In this document: piece by piece, positions 45,370 to 57,900 of the stretch
Layout of the letters: each line of letters begins with the position of its first letter
Position numbering within the stretch: position 1 is the stretch's first letter
Origin: Carnegiea gigantea
Taxonomy: Eukaryota; Streptophyta; Magnoliopsida; Caryophyllales; Cactaceae
Direction: 5' to 3'
Assembly (NCBI GenBank): GCA_029747015.1
Contig: JAKOGI010000104.1
Location: 939,001-1,003,000 of the forward strand
DNA: 64,000 bases
Made by a program: the position numbers and the translations under genes
Notes under the pieces: generated by a model
What the model was told of the DNA's origin: nothing
Seen by the model: the letters and a program-made list of their open reading frames with translations, nothing else
Databases searched by the model: none

Positions 45370-46054
45370 TGTTGGATAGTTTGTATTTATAAGATAAAAT
45401 AAAAGACAGAGATGACTTGGACTTAGAGAAATAGACAACATGCAATATTCTATACCTTGTGGCCATATGTTTGGCCACGTGCATGCTAGAATGATCATGC
45501 TTTGCATTGATCATGATGGCCCACGTGCATTTGTACACAAAAAGATAATCAACATGCATATTTTATGTGGGCTAGTGTAATAACCGCAGACCACATACCT
45601 TTGATCATCAATTGCAACGAAACGTTGTAACGATTGATAATCAGTGGCAACCACGGATGGGTCGTGGTTAACGCCACAGTGCGTGGTTATGTAGTTGTTT
45701 AATTTTTGCCCAAAAATTCGAAGTCTAGTGTGACGTAAACTAATCGTTCTTATCTAATATATAACAATTAAAATTGGATAGAACAGTTTGGTTGACAAAT
45801 TGCTAATTAAAATTAATTTAATTAGTAATTACTCTCTCTTTTTTATATAAGATAATATTTATATATTCTAAGAAACACAAAAGGGAATCTCTCTAAATTT
45901 GCTCTTGAGAAAATCAACCAAGGTTTATCATATCCTGGAAATGTCTTTACTATAATCAAAAGTAATTTTTATGAGATATGGTTAATAATACCTAAAAAAT
46001 AATGTTACTTATACCTTGAGCCTTCTCAATTTCCTTCCCAAATTACCTGTAGAG
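45370..46054 (+). repeat. 3' LTR of copia element
   Basis: A 685-base homologue of the 5' LTR, undisturbed by insertions. Differences from the 5' copy are mainly transitions, which implies an old insertion. It ends about CTGTAGA where the 5' LTR has TTGTACA. Confidence 0.9.
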
Positions 46055-46572
46055 TCCTTAGGCCATCTCCAACGGTGGCTTCATGAGGTAAAAATTAGGA
46101 GAGAGAAACGGGGAGAGGCAAGGAAGCTGCTGCAGTGGGTTGCTCGTAGCTCGTCACTCGCGGGGAGCCTCGGTGATGGGGGCCAACTCGTGAGCATCTT
46201 TTCATTTTTCAAAATATTTTTTACCAGTTTTTCATTTTTTTGGTTCAAAAAATAAAATTATATATTATAAAGTAGGTTTATAAGTATTATTTTATTGGGT
46301 GAGATAAAATGTGAGCTTTTTCAAGAGAGAAAATGAGAATTATGAGGTAAAAAATAAAAAAAAAAGGCTAATATAACAGTAGTAGACTTCTATCAGTGAG
46401 ATGATTTTTTGACTCACAAGTGGATTTGCTCCTAATTTTCTCCATTAATTTTCGCCAACAGAGAACACATTGCGTCTACTCAGTGCAGCATCAGCTAGTA
46501 CATAGAAGGCAGGTGACGGTGGTGTGGACAGTTACTGAAGCAAAACACAAAGTCGTCCCCGGGCAACCAAAA
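46055..46572 (+). promoter_or_regulatory. 5' flank / probable promoter and leader of the glycosyltransferase gene
   Basis: The 518 bases between the copia 3' LTR and the start codon. GGCCATCTCCAACGGTGGC at 46061-46079 is a common plant MITE terminus, but its partner is not seen. A TATAAAG at 46266-46272 is a weak TATA candidate. The reading frame of the gene stays open upstream to an in-frame ATG at 46420. Confidence 0.4.
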
Positions 46573-48947
46573 ATGCTGAGGACGCTTCGGTCCCGGCGTC
46601 GCAACCGTTACGGAGTCCAAATATGCGCGCTTGCGTCGGCCCTCCTCCTCCTCCTCTCTGTCTCTCTCCTTTACAGCCGCCTCACCCCCGACCAGCACCG
46701 CCGCCACCATCTCCGCCGTGCCAGCACCGAGTCCGCCATTGACGACCCCTTCACCGCCGAAGATCCCCTCCTCGAGGACTCCGACCCCAGAACCATCCTC
46801 TCCAACGAAGACCGCATCGACGAGCTCGATGTCGTCGATGACGACGACGCCTCCAAGGTCTCCGATGAGGAGGAGATTCTCAGAGGCCTTGATTCCGAAG
46901 GCGAAGAGATTGGACAGTCTTCTTCTAGGGTTTCTTCTTCTTCTTCTTCTTCGGGCTACTTCTTTGATCATTTGTCCACCGTCATTCGTCGCGCTTTTGA
47001 TCGGAGATCCATTGATGAGATCGATCGCTGGGATTATCAAGCTTCGGTGTTCGATGTGGGACTTGCTTACAAAGAGGATCGCAGCAAGGTTGGCGTTTTC
47101 TTTTTTTCTAAAAGAAAATAATGATGATTCTTGCTGTTGAATTTTGCTTTGTTTGATTTGATTGTTACTCTGATTGCGTGATTGAAGTGGGGAAAATAAT
47201 TTGTTTGATGAGTAGGTCGCATTTGGCTCGGATGATGTGCCTGTTGATGAAGAGGTGAGGGCGAAGGTGGTCCAAATTAAGGGTGTTGAGGATGCACTTT
47301 TGTTGAAATTAGGGTCTTGGGATTCGCCATTGAGGGAGGGTTGGGGACCGTGGTTTGATGCCAAGAGCGATTTCTTGAGGAAGGATAGGATGTTCAAATC
47401 TAACTTGGAGGTTTTGAATCCTCTAAATAACCCCCTTTTACAAGACCCAGATGGGCTGGGTGTGACCGGCCTTACAAGAGGAGATAAGCTTATGCAGAAG
47501 GCATTGCTTCTTGAGATGAAGAAAGTCCCGTTTCTTGGGAAAAAGCCTTTGGGTGTTTCGGATATCCGATCGGAGCAAGCTAGTTTTGAGCATTTGGGCA
47601 AAAGGCGCAGTGCCAATAAAACAAGTTTGGGCAGAGCTGGGGTGATTCCTCAGAAGGATGTGCAAGGATATCGAGAAGCGGAATTTAAACGTATGATGTT
47701 GGATGATGATGTTGATAATGATCCAGTGACTGGGAAATCGGGGTCTGAACATGTCACATTGCGTGGTTCTGCCATGGAAGGGGTAGATGATGGATATCTT
47801 AGAAGTAGCGCTAGTAGCATCAAGTCTTCTGTTGGTAAAATAAGTGAAGCAGGTTCTCAGAAAGTTGGAAATTCTGATGCACAAAGTAAGTCTGAGTCAA
47901 CAGGTTCCATGTATGCAGGTCATGGGAGATGGGGCCATTTCCCTGGTCTGCCTCCATATCTGTCTTTTTCAAATTTTATGGATTCCTTTTTCAGGCAATC
48001 CAAGTGTTCCATGAGGGTGTTTATGGTGTGGAATTCTCCACCTTGGATGTATACTATCAGACACCAAAGAGGCCTTGAAAGCTTAATTTTTCACCACCCA
48101 GATGCCTGTGTTGTTGTATTCTCAGAGACAATTGAGCTGGATTTCTTCAAAGAGTTTCAGAAGGATGGGTATGCTTCATCTTTTGCTTTGCTGCTTGTGC
48201 ACCTTTCAGATGTGTGTTCTATTGCAGTATCCATGGGTCTGCAAGGGTTGTGTTTGCACTAACTCATTGCTTATTCTGATTAGTTATAAAATTGCTGTTG
48301 CCATGCCAAATTTGGAAGAATTGCTGCAAGATACGCCAACTAGCATATTTGCTTCTGTTTGGTATGAATGGAGGAGTACAAAATATTATTCTACTCACTA
48401 CAGTGAACTTATCCGTCTGGCAGCACTATACAAGTAAGCTTCAGCAGTTACTTAATGATGCCCTTGCTGTCTGTTTCATACGTCTTACTGATGAAATGTT
48501 TTCATCTTAAATGCTGACTATTCAGCATTTATTTGTGGATAAATGTGTTCATGGGTACTAAAATATGACAAAGTGCTAAAGTATACAGTAGCGAGGGGGG
48601 TTAGCGCTGTAAGATCTTGTGCTTGGAATTGATGTGAAACATATTAAACGTAGAAGTCAGAGTTAGAATCGAGATGAACAGGGATGTTGGAGAAATTTGG
48701 GGCTTCGTAGAGTGCTAGACATTACACTGGAGGAAAAACAGCAAATTTCCACTTTGAGCTATGTCCTTCACACCATTACATGCTTTCTTGTTTCTCTCTA
48801 AAACGTCCAAACACAAGAAATAGCTTGTGCGACCCTTTTGCTGGCTGATAAATTGCTAATAAATTTCTGCGTGATAAACATGTATTTGCACCACAATTTA
48901 GCATTTGAAAAGTTAATAGAAACTGTGAATTGTGGGGGACACACGCG

Positions 48948-48992
<45 letters not shown>

Positions 48993-51900
48993 AATACACA
49001 TATATAGGCATATATATATGTACATATAATATATATGTAAATATATGTACATGTATGTTGTGAGATCACCGGAAAGTAAGATCGAGAGCAGAGAATGCTA
49101 ATTGGAATGAAAGAAAATTCTTAAAAAATATTGTCTTCCTTTCTTGTTATTCAAGTTAGCCACATGACAAAGGCTTGACCAATATTGTTACATGGATATT
49201 ATTAAATGCATTTCATCGAACAATTTTATTTCTTGGGGGAAAAAAATTCCAATATGTATTGTTGCATTTGGGAATCAGATCCATGTACGGTCTCGTATAA
49301 CTTGCAGATCAAGTTGCTACCATTCACCCTCCCACACTCTGTCTAAGAGGGAAAAAAAAGATTAGAATTCTATATTACTGTTGACTGCCAAATACTCCAT
49401 GGATTCCATGGAGAGAAAGCATACAACAGTTAAGAGAAGCATTTACATGTACTTGTGGAAAAACCCTGTTACATTAATGATAATAGTAGGATTATAAACT
49501 GAGTATGTGGCGTAGAATAACAAGAGTAAAGAATGGGTAAAATATTTAGGAAATTAGAATACTTTGCTATTGGAGATCTTTTGTATTTTTTAATTATTTT
49601 TGTATGTATTTTGTAATTGTATTTTGATAGCCAAAATAAGGGTATTTTAGTGATACTTTATCAAGATTTAGTTTTCTAGTCTATTATCTATCAGGATAAT
49701 ATTAGGCTATGTATTTTTATCCTTTTCTAGTCTATATCTTATCATTTAGGTTACCTATGTTAGCTAGCCTATCGATTATATAAACCTCTTTATGTAATTA
49801 GAGAAGGCATATTATGAATGAGAATTTAGTTAACTTGAGTGAGTAATATTTCTCTGTGAGAGAATTTCACCATAGGAGTTGCTCTTAGAGCATTCTATGT
49901 CAATTGTTCTCCTTTGTAGGAATTGCTCTCAGAGCATTTTACAGCAAATTTGGTGTCAGAGCTTCGTCGATCTAGCTTTTGCAGTCTAGGTGCTGCCATT
50001 TTCCTTCTTTCAATCCAGCTGCTGCCCTTCTGTGTGCTGTTTACTTTTGTGTCAGATATGCCTCACTAGACAAAAGAAAATCAAAATAGGAATTGTTCCA
50101 GATCAGAAGTAGTTGTTGCTGCGATTTCACATTCCAGGTCTCCGGCTGTCTAGATCAGTTTGCTACATTTCAAATCCATGCATTAAGTTTTTGTTTTGTC
50201 TGGGTGAAGATTATCTACACTGAAATTGGGTTGGTGTGCCAAACACCATTGTCCCCTTTACATGATCATGCATAGCGAGCCATGGCATGTTACAACAAGA
50301 GCCATTTACCATGTTTTCTCTCTTTATGGTGATGTAGAAAACATCGCTAGGTTTCGGACAATGGGTGAATTTCTTACTCGAGTGAATCTTTATTCCCCAA
50401 GAGAGCAATAAACGCCTTTTGCAAGCTTCATGGGCATGAATTTATGAAGATTGTTGTGAGTTGGATCTTTACTTTGCTAGTGAATTCATATGTAGTTGTA
50501 GACCATATATTCTGGATTTTGAGCCTCCAAAAACCCCTGTAATACCTTGGCAACATTTGGTTGAAGATTATAGGGTTTCTTCTCAGAGGTCTTCCAGGGA
50601 AGAACCGAGTTCTTATTTGGACGAAACAAATCCAACCTACCCAGAAGCACATGATAGGGAGGCTGTCAAAGAGGAAAGTTTTCTAGACGAGACTATAAGA
50701 GAGCATGCTCCAGGAATAGAGGATCATCAGTTTCAGATCTAATAAGCATGGCAGGTTTTAGATCGAAGCATGGCAACTGATTTTCAGGGTAACTCTTTTG
50801 ATCAGATGAACCAAGAAACAGGAAGTTGATTCCATTATGTCCTTTGTTCAAGATGTTACACAGGATCAATCAAAAATGATTGTGCATTCAAGCATTTATG
50901 AAAGCAACCTTTCCACCATTGACCAAGAAAATTTGTAAGATAGTAACTAAAGTGTTGCCAAGAGACATTAGCATCACCCAAAGAGTTGCTGGCCATGATG
51001 TTGAATTTTTAATCCCCGAAACACTCTTTTAGAAAATTGAAGTTCATCCACTGTTCACATTGTTACTAGTGCGCTCAAGAAGATTTTGAAGCGTGAAATC
51101 TATAACATCTATAGTGAAGCCGAATAAGTTCTATCTTCCTTATTCGCAACTCGTCCTTATTTCAAAACTCGAGGAGTTTTTTCCAATCTAGGAAGATGAC
51201 ATAGGATAAAAAGGGTAAGGGTGGGTAACAATATTTAGAAAATTAGAATATTTTGATATTTGAGATCTTTTGTACTTTTTTATTATTTTCATTGGTGTTT
51301 TTAGTAATATTTTAAGATAGCTAAAATAAGGATATTTTAGTAATATTTTATCGAGGTTTAGTTTCCTGGCCTACCAGGATAATATTGGGTTATATATTTT
51401 TATATCTTATCATTTAGGTTTCATAATATTTAGTTACCCTCTCGATTATATAAACCTCTTTATGTAATTAGAGAAGGCAGATTATGAATAAGAATCGAGT
51501 TGAATTGAGCGAGTAATATTTCTCTATGTGAGAATTTTCCCCCTGTAGGAACTCTCAAAGTATCCTAAATCAGTTGTTCCCCCATGTTGGAATTGCTCTT
51601 AGAGCGTCCTACATCACTATGGCATCTGGTTGGTGAAGCTTTTCAGAAAATTCACACCACCACATTTGCTATATGTCCCGGGACTACGTTGTTAGCATGA
51701 TTGTTTGATCCCACGCCTGTGAAATCATGACTGTGTGTATTATAAATGTAGGTTCCACAGAAACAGCTTTGTTGCAATTCATAGGTAACACTATTATACA
51801 TTAAACCACCTTCCTTAGCACTCTGCCCACGAAGGAAACTGAGGTTCTGGTTTGGTTGAACCCATGCTTTCTGACTTTCTCATCTGCATTCTATGAAGTA

Positions 51901-54900
51901 AATTTTGTCTCAAATAGCATATTGATTGTGTCATAAGTATATGAAGCGGAATGTACAAGTTGAATTGCTTCCTCTACGGACTACGGGTTATAGAACAATT
52001 ACTGAGAAGTTTTCAAGATGACAGCTTCTGCTATTTTATTTATTTATTTTTTAATTTATTGGGTACTGAAAAGGTTTATTCTTGCCTAAGATAAGCTATT
52101 TTATTATTCGTTTTTAATTTTCTGTTGACTACTGAAAAGGTTTATTCTTGCTTATTTAACGTTGATGTTCTTGGACAAAATGGAAGTTAGTGTCTTTGTT
52201 TTCAACTCCCACTGATTTCTCGTTGTGCCTGATGTGCAGTCCACTTAACATCTTATCTACTTGCTTGTAGGTATGGAGGAATCTATCTTGATTGTGATGT
52301 TATTGTACTAAAGCCACTGTCTTCATTTAGCAACTCGGTTGGCCTGGAGGAGCTATTGCCTGAGAGGCTAAATGGTGCTGTAATGGCCTTTAGGAAGCAT
52401 AGGTATTCTGCATATTATAGGTTGTTTTAGCTATACATAAATGTTGGAAGGTGTGATTTAATTAGGTATTAATGTTTTTTATTTGAAAATTAGGTATTAA
52501 TGTTGATTTGCTGCTTGAAATGGGTAGATGTGGTTATGGAGCAGCCCTTGTTCTGGCTGGCCCACGATGGAAAGGGCCATGTTCTTGCTATTTCTTATTG
52601 TATTCTGTACTTTGTTCATTTTGCAGTCCCTTTATTATGAACTGCATGTTGGAGTTCTATTCCACATATGATGACACCCAACTGAGATGGAATGGTGCCG
52701 ATCTTTTGACGAGAGTAGCTGGTAACTTCTCTAGCAAAACAGATGCTGTAAATACACAGCAGGAGCTGAAAGTGCAACCATTACCTATCTTTTTTCCTGT
52801 TAGTTCACATGATATCGAAAGGTATCTCTATCCTTCAAAACTTCTTTAAGATTGCCTTTTTCTGCCCTTTCTTGCACTCATTTGATATTCTGCACATAGT
52901 TTGGATTTATGCATTTCTGTGTATAATCTGCCGGATGCTCTTGAAACCCCCCCCCCCAAAAAAAAAAAGCATCACACAATGGATAAAAAAATTCTGTCAA
53001 AGGTGGCAATTGTATGCCCACAATATGAGAACGTATATTTCCATGTACTCTCCTCAGTGAGATTCTGTGTTTCGGTTTGGGAACACCCCCCTCCCAAAAC
53101 AGCACGCTTCTTCGCTTCTTAAAGCGCATTCATCATCCAGGATATGGTGATAAGTGAACCCTTTTTTGAGTATGCTCTAATCTTGTGAGGGCAGATGGTA
53201 TGCTATTTCTGGCAATAGAAGAGAACTTCTCACCAGTATATTGCTCTTACTTTTGGGGGAAATAATGAGCGATCCTTTTTGATGCTATGAACATAGGCTT
53301 TATGGCCTTATTCACCATTCCAGTTTTCTAGTTTTCAGTAGCTTGGAACTTGAAGTTGAAAGGGCATTCTCCCAAAAGTTGTGTAAATTGGTGGGAGATT
53401 ATTTTTTTATCCATCATAAATGAGTCCCTCTTTGTAAAACCTGCCGGTGCAGAGGTCTTTCTACTAAACTATGATGCAAGGAAAAGAAAAAGAAATGCTT
53501 AAGAATGTATTGTTGACGTCCCAAGATATTGCTGGGAGGGCATATTTGGGTTTAGAAATGCTACTTGAAATGGCTACAGAAGCAGGAGAAAAATGATGAT
53601 GAAGTTGTGTGTGCCTGCTCCTCCGAAACCGAGGAGGAAAACCCCTTTCAATTTTGGTGAAACTTTGTCTGCTTCGGATTGCTTAGCCGCCTTTTCCTTA
53701 ACTTTGTTGGCATCCATCTTGCTGTCAGTGAACATGACCTAGGTTTTCCCAAGATATAGCATTTGCATTGATCAACTGATGAAAGGAAAGAATAAGACAT
53801 TAAGGCAGATGCCCAATTGTTAGTGCTAGAGATGAGATCAAAGAGGATTTTGGTGACAAAGGAGACTCCAACGGTCCAACATAGTGGGTTAAGGATTTAA
53901 AAAACAAGGTGGTGTGGGGAAGGTGGGAGCTGGCAAGGGGTGAGGCTGGAAATTCCTTTGCCTTTCCTCCCCACGGTTTTGTGTTTTTGTCTGTTTCACA
54001 GTCTCTCTCACTCGAAAACTATGCTAATGAAAAGTTCATCTAGAAAAAGAACAACAAATGAATTTCAATACTTTTTATTTATCGTCGTTCACCTACATTT
54101 CCACTTTTTGTTTATAACAATTTTCTCTTTCCCTTCTATGGAAGACAGGGTCTAAATCAGATCATTGCGATGGGAACTTCAAATCAATCTGCATTATGAG
54201 AGATAACTCTCTATCCTTATGTTTTCCTTTTTGATAAGTAAAATAGAATATATTATACATATCAAGATCAAAGGGTTGGATGCAAAGCTTGCATCCGTTC
54301 ACTATATATATTCACTGTGGACCTATAACAAAAACGGCTAAATGAAAAGAAGAATGACTAAAGCTTCTGTTATCTCATTATTCTTTTGATTTTGTTGATT
54401 TTATGGATCGTTGCCATATTGGATGTGTATAGCCTTTTGTAGGATGCTAGCTTTGCATCCAACCTTTTGCTCTTGAAATATATGCACTCTTCTTTTCCTT
54501 ATAAGAAAAATAATCTAAGTCCTTCACAAGAATGATCTATCCTGTACTTTGAAGAACAGCATGAATTAATGTACCCTTTTTGCAACTTAAACCTTCATCT
54601 TTGGCGATATCTTCTCCTATGGCATCACCCACACCGTTTCTTTCATTATCACTATTTAGTTTTGGTCCCTATTGAGCAGCTTTTAACTTCTCTTACTGTA
54701 CTGGCATTGATCGCCTCCGTTTCTTAGGCTAAGAGTAGTACATTGATGTCCTGCATGCTCCTCCCTCAGGACCCCCCCTTCAAAAAAAGCAAAAAGGGAT
54801 AAGTGACATGTCCATGTCCTCTCTGGCCAAATTAAAGATGCGGTCAATTGAGCAACAGACTCCAAGATTGATAGACTCTACGCCAGTAGTTTTCTTCGTA

Positions 54901-57900
54901 AAAGAGTCCAATCTCAAATTCTCAATAGCCCATTTTGATTTTCCCAGTCCTGAGCGTATGTGGAATCATTGTCAGTTGGAGGAATACCTTTTTAACTTGA
55001 GTTGGTAGTAAGATGATGCAAAACTAAGCAATTGCATTCAAATCAAACCAATCTAACTGATTTGCTTTTCCATGATGAAAGAATGCTATTGAATGCTATG
55101 AATCAGATGCCTGTGGAGATAGAGGCTACTTTGTAGCCGTTAAACCAAAAGCAATTAGCAGCACACATAAACTGAGTAGAATAGCTGCGTACTTCGGTGC
55201 TTGTTCCCTTTTTTTTCGTTCTTTAGCTGCTATGTAATCTGCTTGTCACTGAGGTCGTTGTTTGCTCCCTTTATAGCATACTTGTGAGAAAATGCCACCT
55301 CTAGCACAATATTCATCAAAGGTTAGGTGCACAGTTTGGATTATGTTGTGATCCTGGCCTTTTTCACTCCGAACCGGCTTAGGAGCCCAGTAACTAGTAA
55401 TCTAACTTCTAATGAAGAGGTCAGACTTACATTAGAAAAAACACATAAGCTTATCAAACAGATAAGAGGCTAGATATAATTAAACAAGATTACATTGACC
55501 GAGTTTGTGAACAATCCTACCAAGTTGTAGCTTGGTTTCCATTGTTGGATTATCATTCCAAAACATCTTTGTTAGCCTTAATCTTCATTGTACACATGAT
55601 GACGTGCATTGTGGCAAAGCCAGTTGTCAGTTCTAAGCAGTTTCTGACTCCAATCTTGAATCTTGTCACCAAAGCTCCAACCTGAGCCTAAAATCAAGCA
55701 AGGAAGCAAATAACTCACAATCTTCCCGTACAATCTTGAGGTTCTTGCTTGGTTCATGAGTTTACTTCATTTATCTTTTTACAAATGACTCCTTTAGTGA
55801 AGAGTCAAACATGTTACAAACCAATTAATTGATTAATAACTAGAAGATTCCGAATGGTGCACATTAAACCCATTTGAATCGATTAGGTTCTTGTTTCCAT
55901 TTCTGTCTTCCTTGCTTCTTTAGTGCCTGTATGTGCTGCCTTTATTATGTGGTGATTTGATAATTCTGTAATGCCTTTATTATGCGGTGATTTGATAATT
56001 CTGTAAACCCTTGAAGACAGTAGCAGCTTTTGAAGTTGATTAGACTTCATTTGGCTAAAAATATTTAGTACAAGTTCAGATTCTCATTTCATTCTTCCCT
56101 GAATGAACTGTTCTTTTTCTTTTGATGTTCATTCAGACCACGGGATTCAATATCAAATTGATCTATCAATGATGTTCACTAGGACTACAGATCTAACGCC
56201 ACTAGCTCTGGCTTGGAATTCCAATATTAAGCAAAAAGATGGAATTGAATGCTCTAGGTCTAGCTTATGTTGTTTAGATCAAAGCCAAGCAAAGAGTGGG
56301 TGGAGGGAGAGAGCAATTTGGATTCAATGTGCAGCCGAAAAGAAATCTCTTTCCATTAAGCTTCTCTTGTTTGTTCTTTTCTTATCCATGTAAGTACTGA
56401 TCCTTCAGGGGATTGTTTCGATGCTTATTTGCTTAGTTAGGAAGGCCTATACCTTTGTAAACAGAGATTGAAGTGCAGTTGAAGATCAGGTTTGGTGATG
56501 AATGAAAAGTAGCTTTAAGCTTGTTCAGTTTAAGAACAGCGTTCCTGTAAGGTTTAGGAAGCCTAAGTTGCGTTGTACCGTAGGGATTAGGGAAGGGTTT
56601 TTCCCCCCCTTCTTCTTTCTGTTTCTTTTTAAAAATAAAGTAAGAGCAGCCCTAACTATGTGATCCCTGCTTCCTTGGAGATGGGGCATTTATTTTGGAG
56701 TGATTCAACTCAATAGGAGCTCTTCTTAGTTTAAAAGAGCCTGCCTGAGGCACGCCTAGGTGCACCTCGGCGTGAGGCTACCATGTCAGTGCTCCGGAGG
56801 GGATAAGGTGCGCTTCATGGATGCAAGGCTATATCTTCCCTCTTTTTCTTCTTTTTCTTAGCCTTGTCTTTACCTTTTTTCTTCTTTTCTTTCCTTGGGA
56901 GCTAAAAGGTGAGCTATGCTTGTACAATAAGTGTGTGCATTGGGGAACTATGATGATAAGATAACTTATCTTAAAGTTATTTACGGTGTTAGTAGTTATA
57001 TCGACACCTAATCACTTTCTTAATGCATTTATCGAACTTGTTTTTGCAAAATATGCTTTGTGAAATGTGAAAGACTTCTAAAAATTTTTGCATAGAAGTG
57101 TGACTTGCATCCACGATGCGTGTGCCTTGGCCTCGCGCCTTGAGCCTTGCGCCTTACGCCTTGCACTTTGGGACCCTGTGCGCCTCAGTGTGTCTCGCTC
57201 CTTTTAAAACTAAGGAGCTCTCTACTTCTTTGATTTGTGTTAGGTGTGTTGATTTTTTTCCTTTTTCATTTTCAGCTCAGGTCCTCAGATTTTAAGTTTG
57301 TTAATTATAAATTAATTCAAGGTTATATTTGTTAATTTGAGGTGTTTGATAATGGATTTCTCGGGACTAAAAACATAGAAAAACCCTTGAGCTATTCAAC
57401 CTATAGTTAGTAAAATAATACCAAAGAGGATGTCACACATGTACAGAAAGTGCGCTTACGAAAATAGTTAGGCCTCAGGTTCTCATGCATAGTGCTATCG
57501 ACAAAATCTGAAATGTGAAATTTCTTCCTCTGTTGAGCACTTGAGTCTAATAATTATAGAAGATTTTAAAAAGTCAAGCTTGAAATCTTCTTAGGAAAAT
57601 CTTTGACCTGAAAGTCTGACATTTCCTTTCCTTCGATATGGTTCACCAAATGACCTAAGGAACCATATTCCAAAATTTCAAACTCTCTTCTTTAACCTTC
57701 TCTAGGCCACCTACACAACTTTGACACTTGACTGTTGAACCCAACGAACCCACAATGCCAAAGCAAACAAACACGCCAACAATGGACAACGAGGTGGTCG
57801 GTCGTGTCTTCCTTCACTAAGCACATTGCACACCTACTAGGTCGATGGGAATTCCTTCTCTTAAGAATGACTCTGTCTCTGCACTTCAAAATCTTGCCCA

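Larger units (their letters stand above)
37197..46054 (+). mobile_element. Ty1/copia element, decayed, with nested CACTA and MITE
   Basis: A 5' LTR (37197-37833 continued at 40406-40454) and a 3' LTR (45370-46054) are both about 685 bases and clearly homologous. Between them lie gag, protease, integrase, a scrambled RT and RNase H on the + strand. A polypurine tract GCGGGGGAT (45361-45369) adjoins the 3' LTR. I found no primer-binding site after the 5' LTR and no target duplication outside the LTRs, so the ends may have been altered. A CACTA element lies in the 5' LTR and a MITE at 44255-45173. The 3' end is about 0.5 kb upstream of the glycosyltransferase start codon. Confidence 0.9.
49534..51616 (+). 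mobile_element. Small LTR element (about 2.1 kb, TRIM/LARD-like) in intron 3
   Basis: Two direct repeats of 413 and 395 bases start TGGGTAA and end TACAGCA / TACATCA. The first is followed by TGGTGTCAGAGC (49951-49962), a primer site matching initiator tRNA-Met type with one change. The second is preceded by a purine run GATAAAAAGGGTAAGGG. The 1.27-kb interior has no gag or pol, and no 5-bp target duplication was found. Instead it encodes a host-like RNA-recognition motif. The element must have used enzymes supplied by another element. Confidence 0.8.
48434..52270 (+). other. Intron 3 of the glycosyltransferase gene (3.8 kb)
   Basis: Donor GTAAGC follows ...TACAA and acceptor TTGTAG precedes GTATGGAGGA. 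It contains a (CG)n(CA)n repeat and a small LTR element on the same strand. Without the LTR element the intron would be about 1.75 kb. Confidence 0.85.

Noticed and set aside
46495..47616. 373-codon open frame antisense to exons 1-2 of the glycosyltransferase
   Set aside because: It runs through the sense exons and the short intron, has no recognisable domain, and is a by-product of the GC-rich, Ser/Asp-rich coding of the sense strand.
48776..49069. Open frames with runs of Cys-Val or His-Thr
   Set aside because: Translation of the (CA)n and (CG)n microsatellite in intron 3.
51120..51220. Coding continuation of the captured RRM region to the 3' LTR
   Set aside because: The sequence from 50743 on has dense stops in all frames and no motif; treated as non-coding interior.
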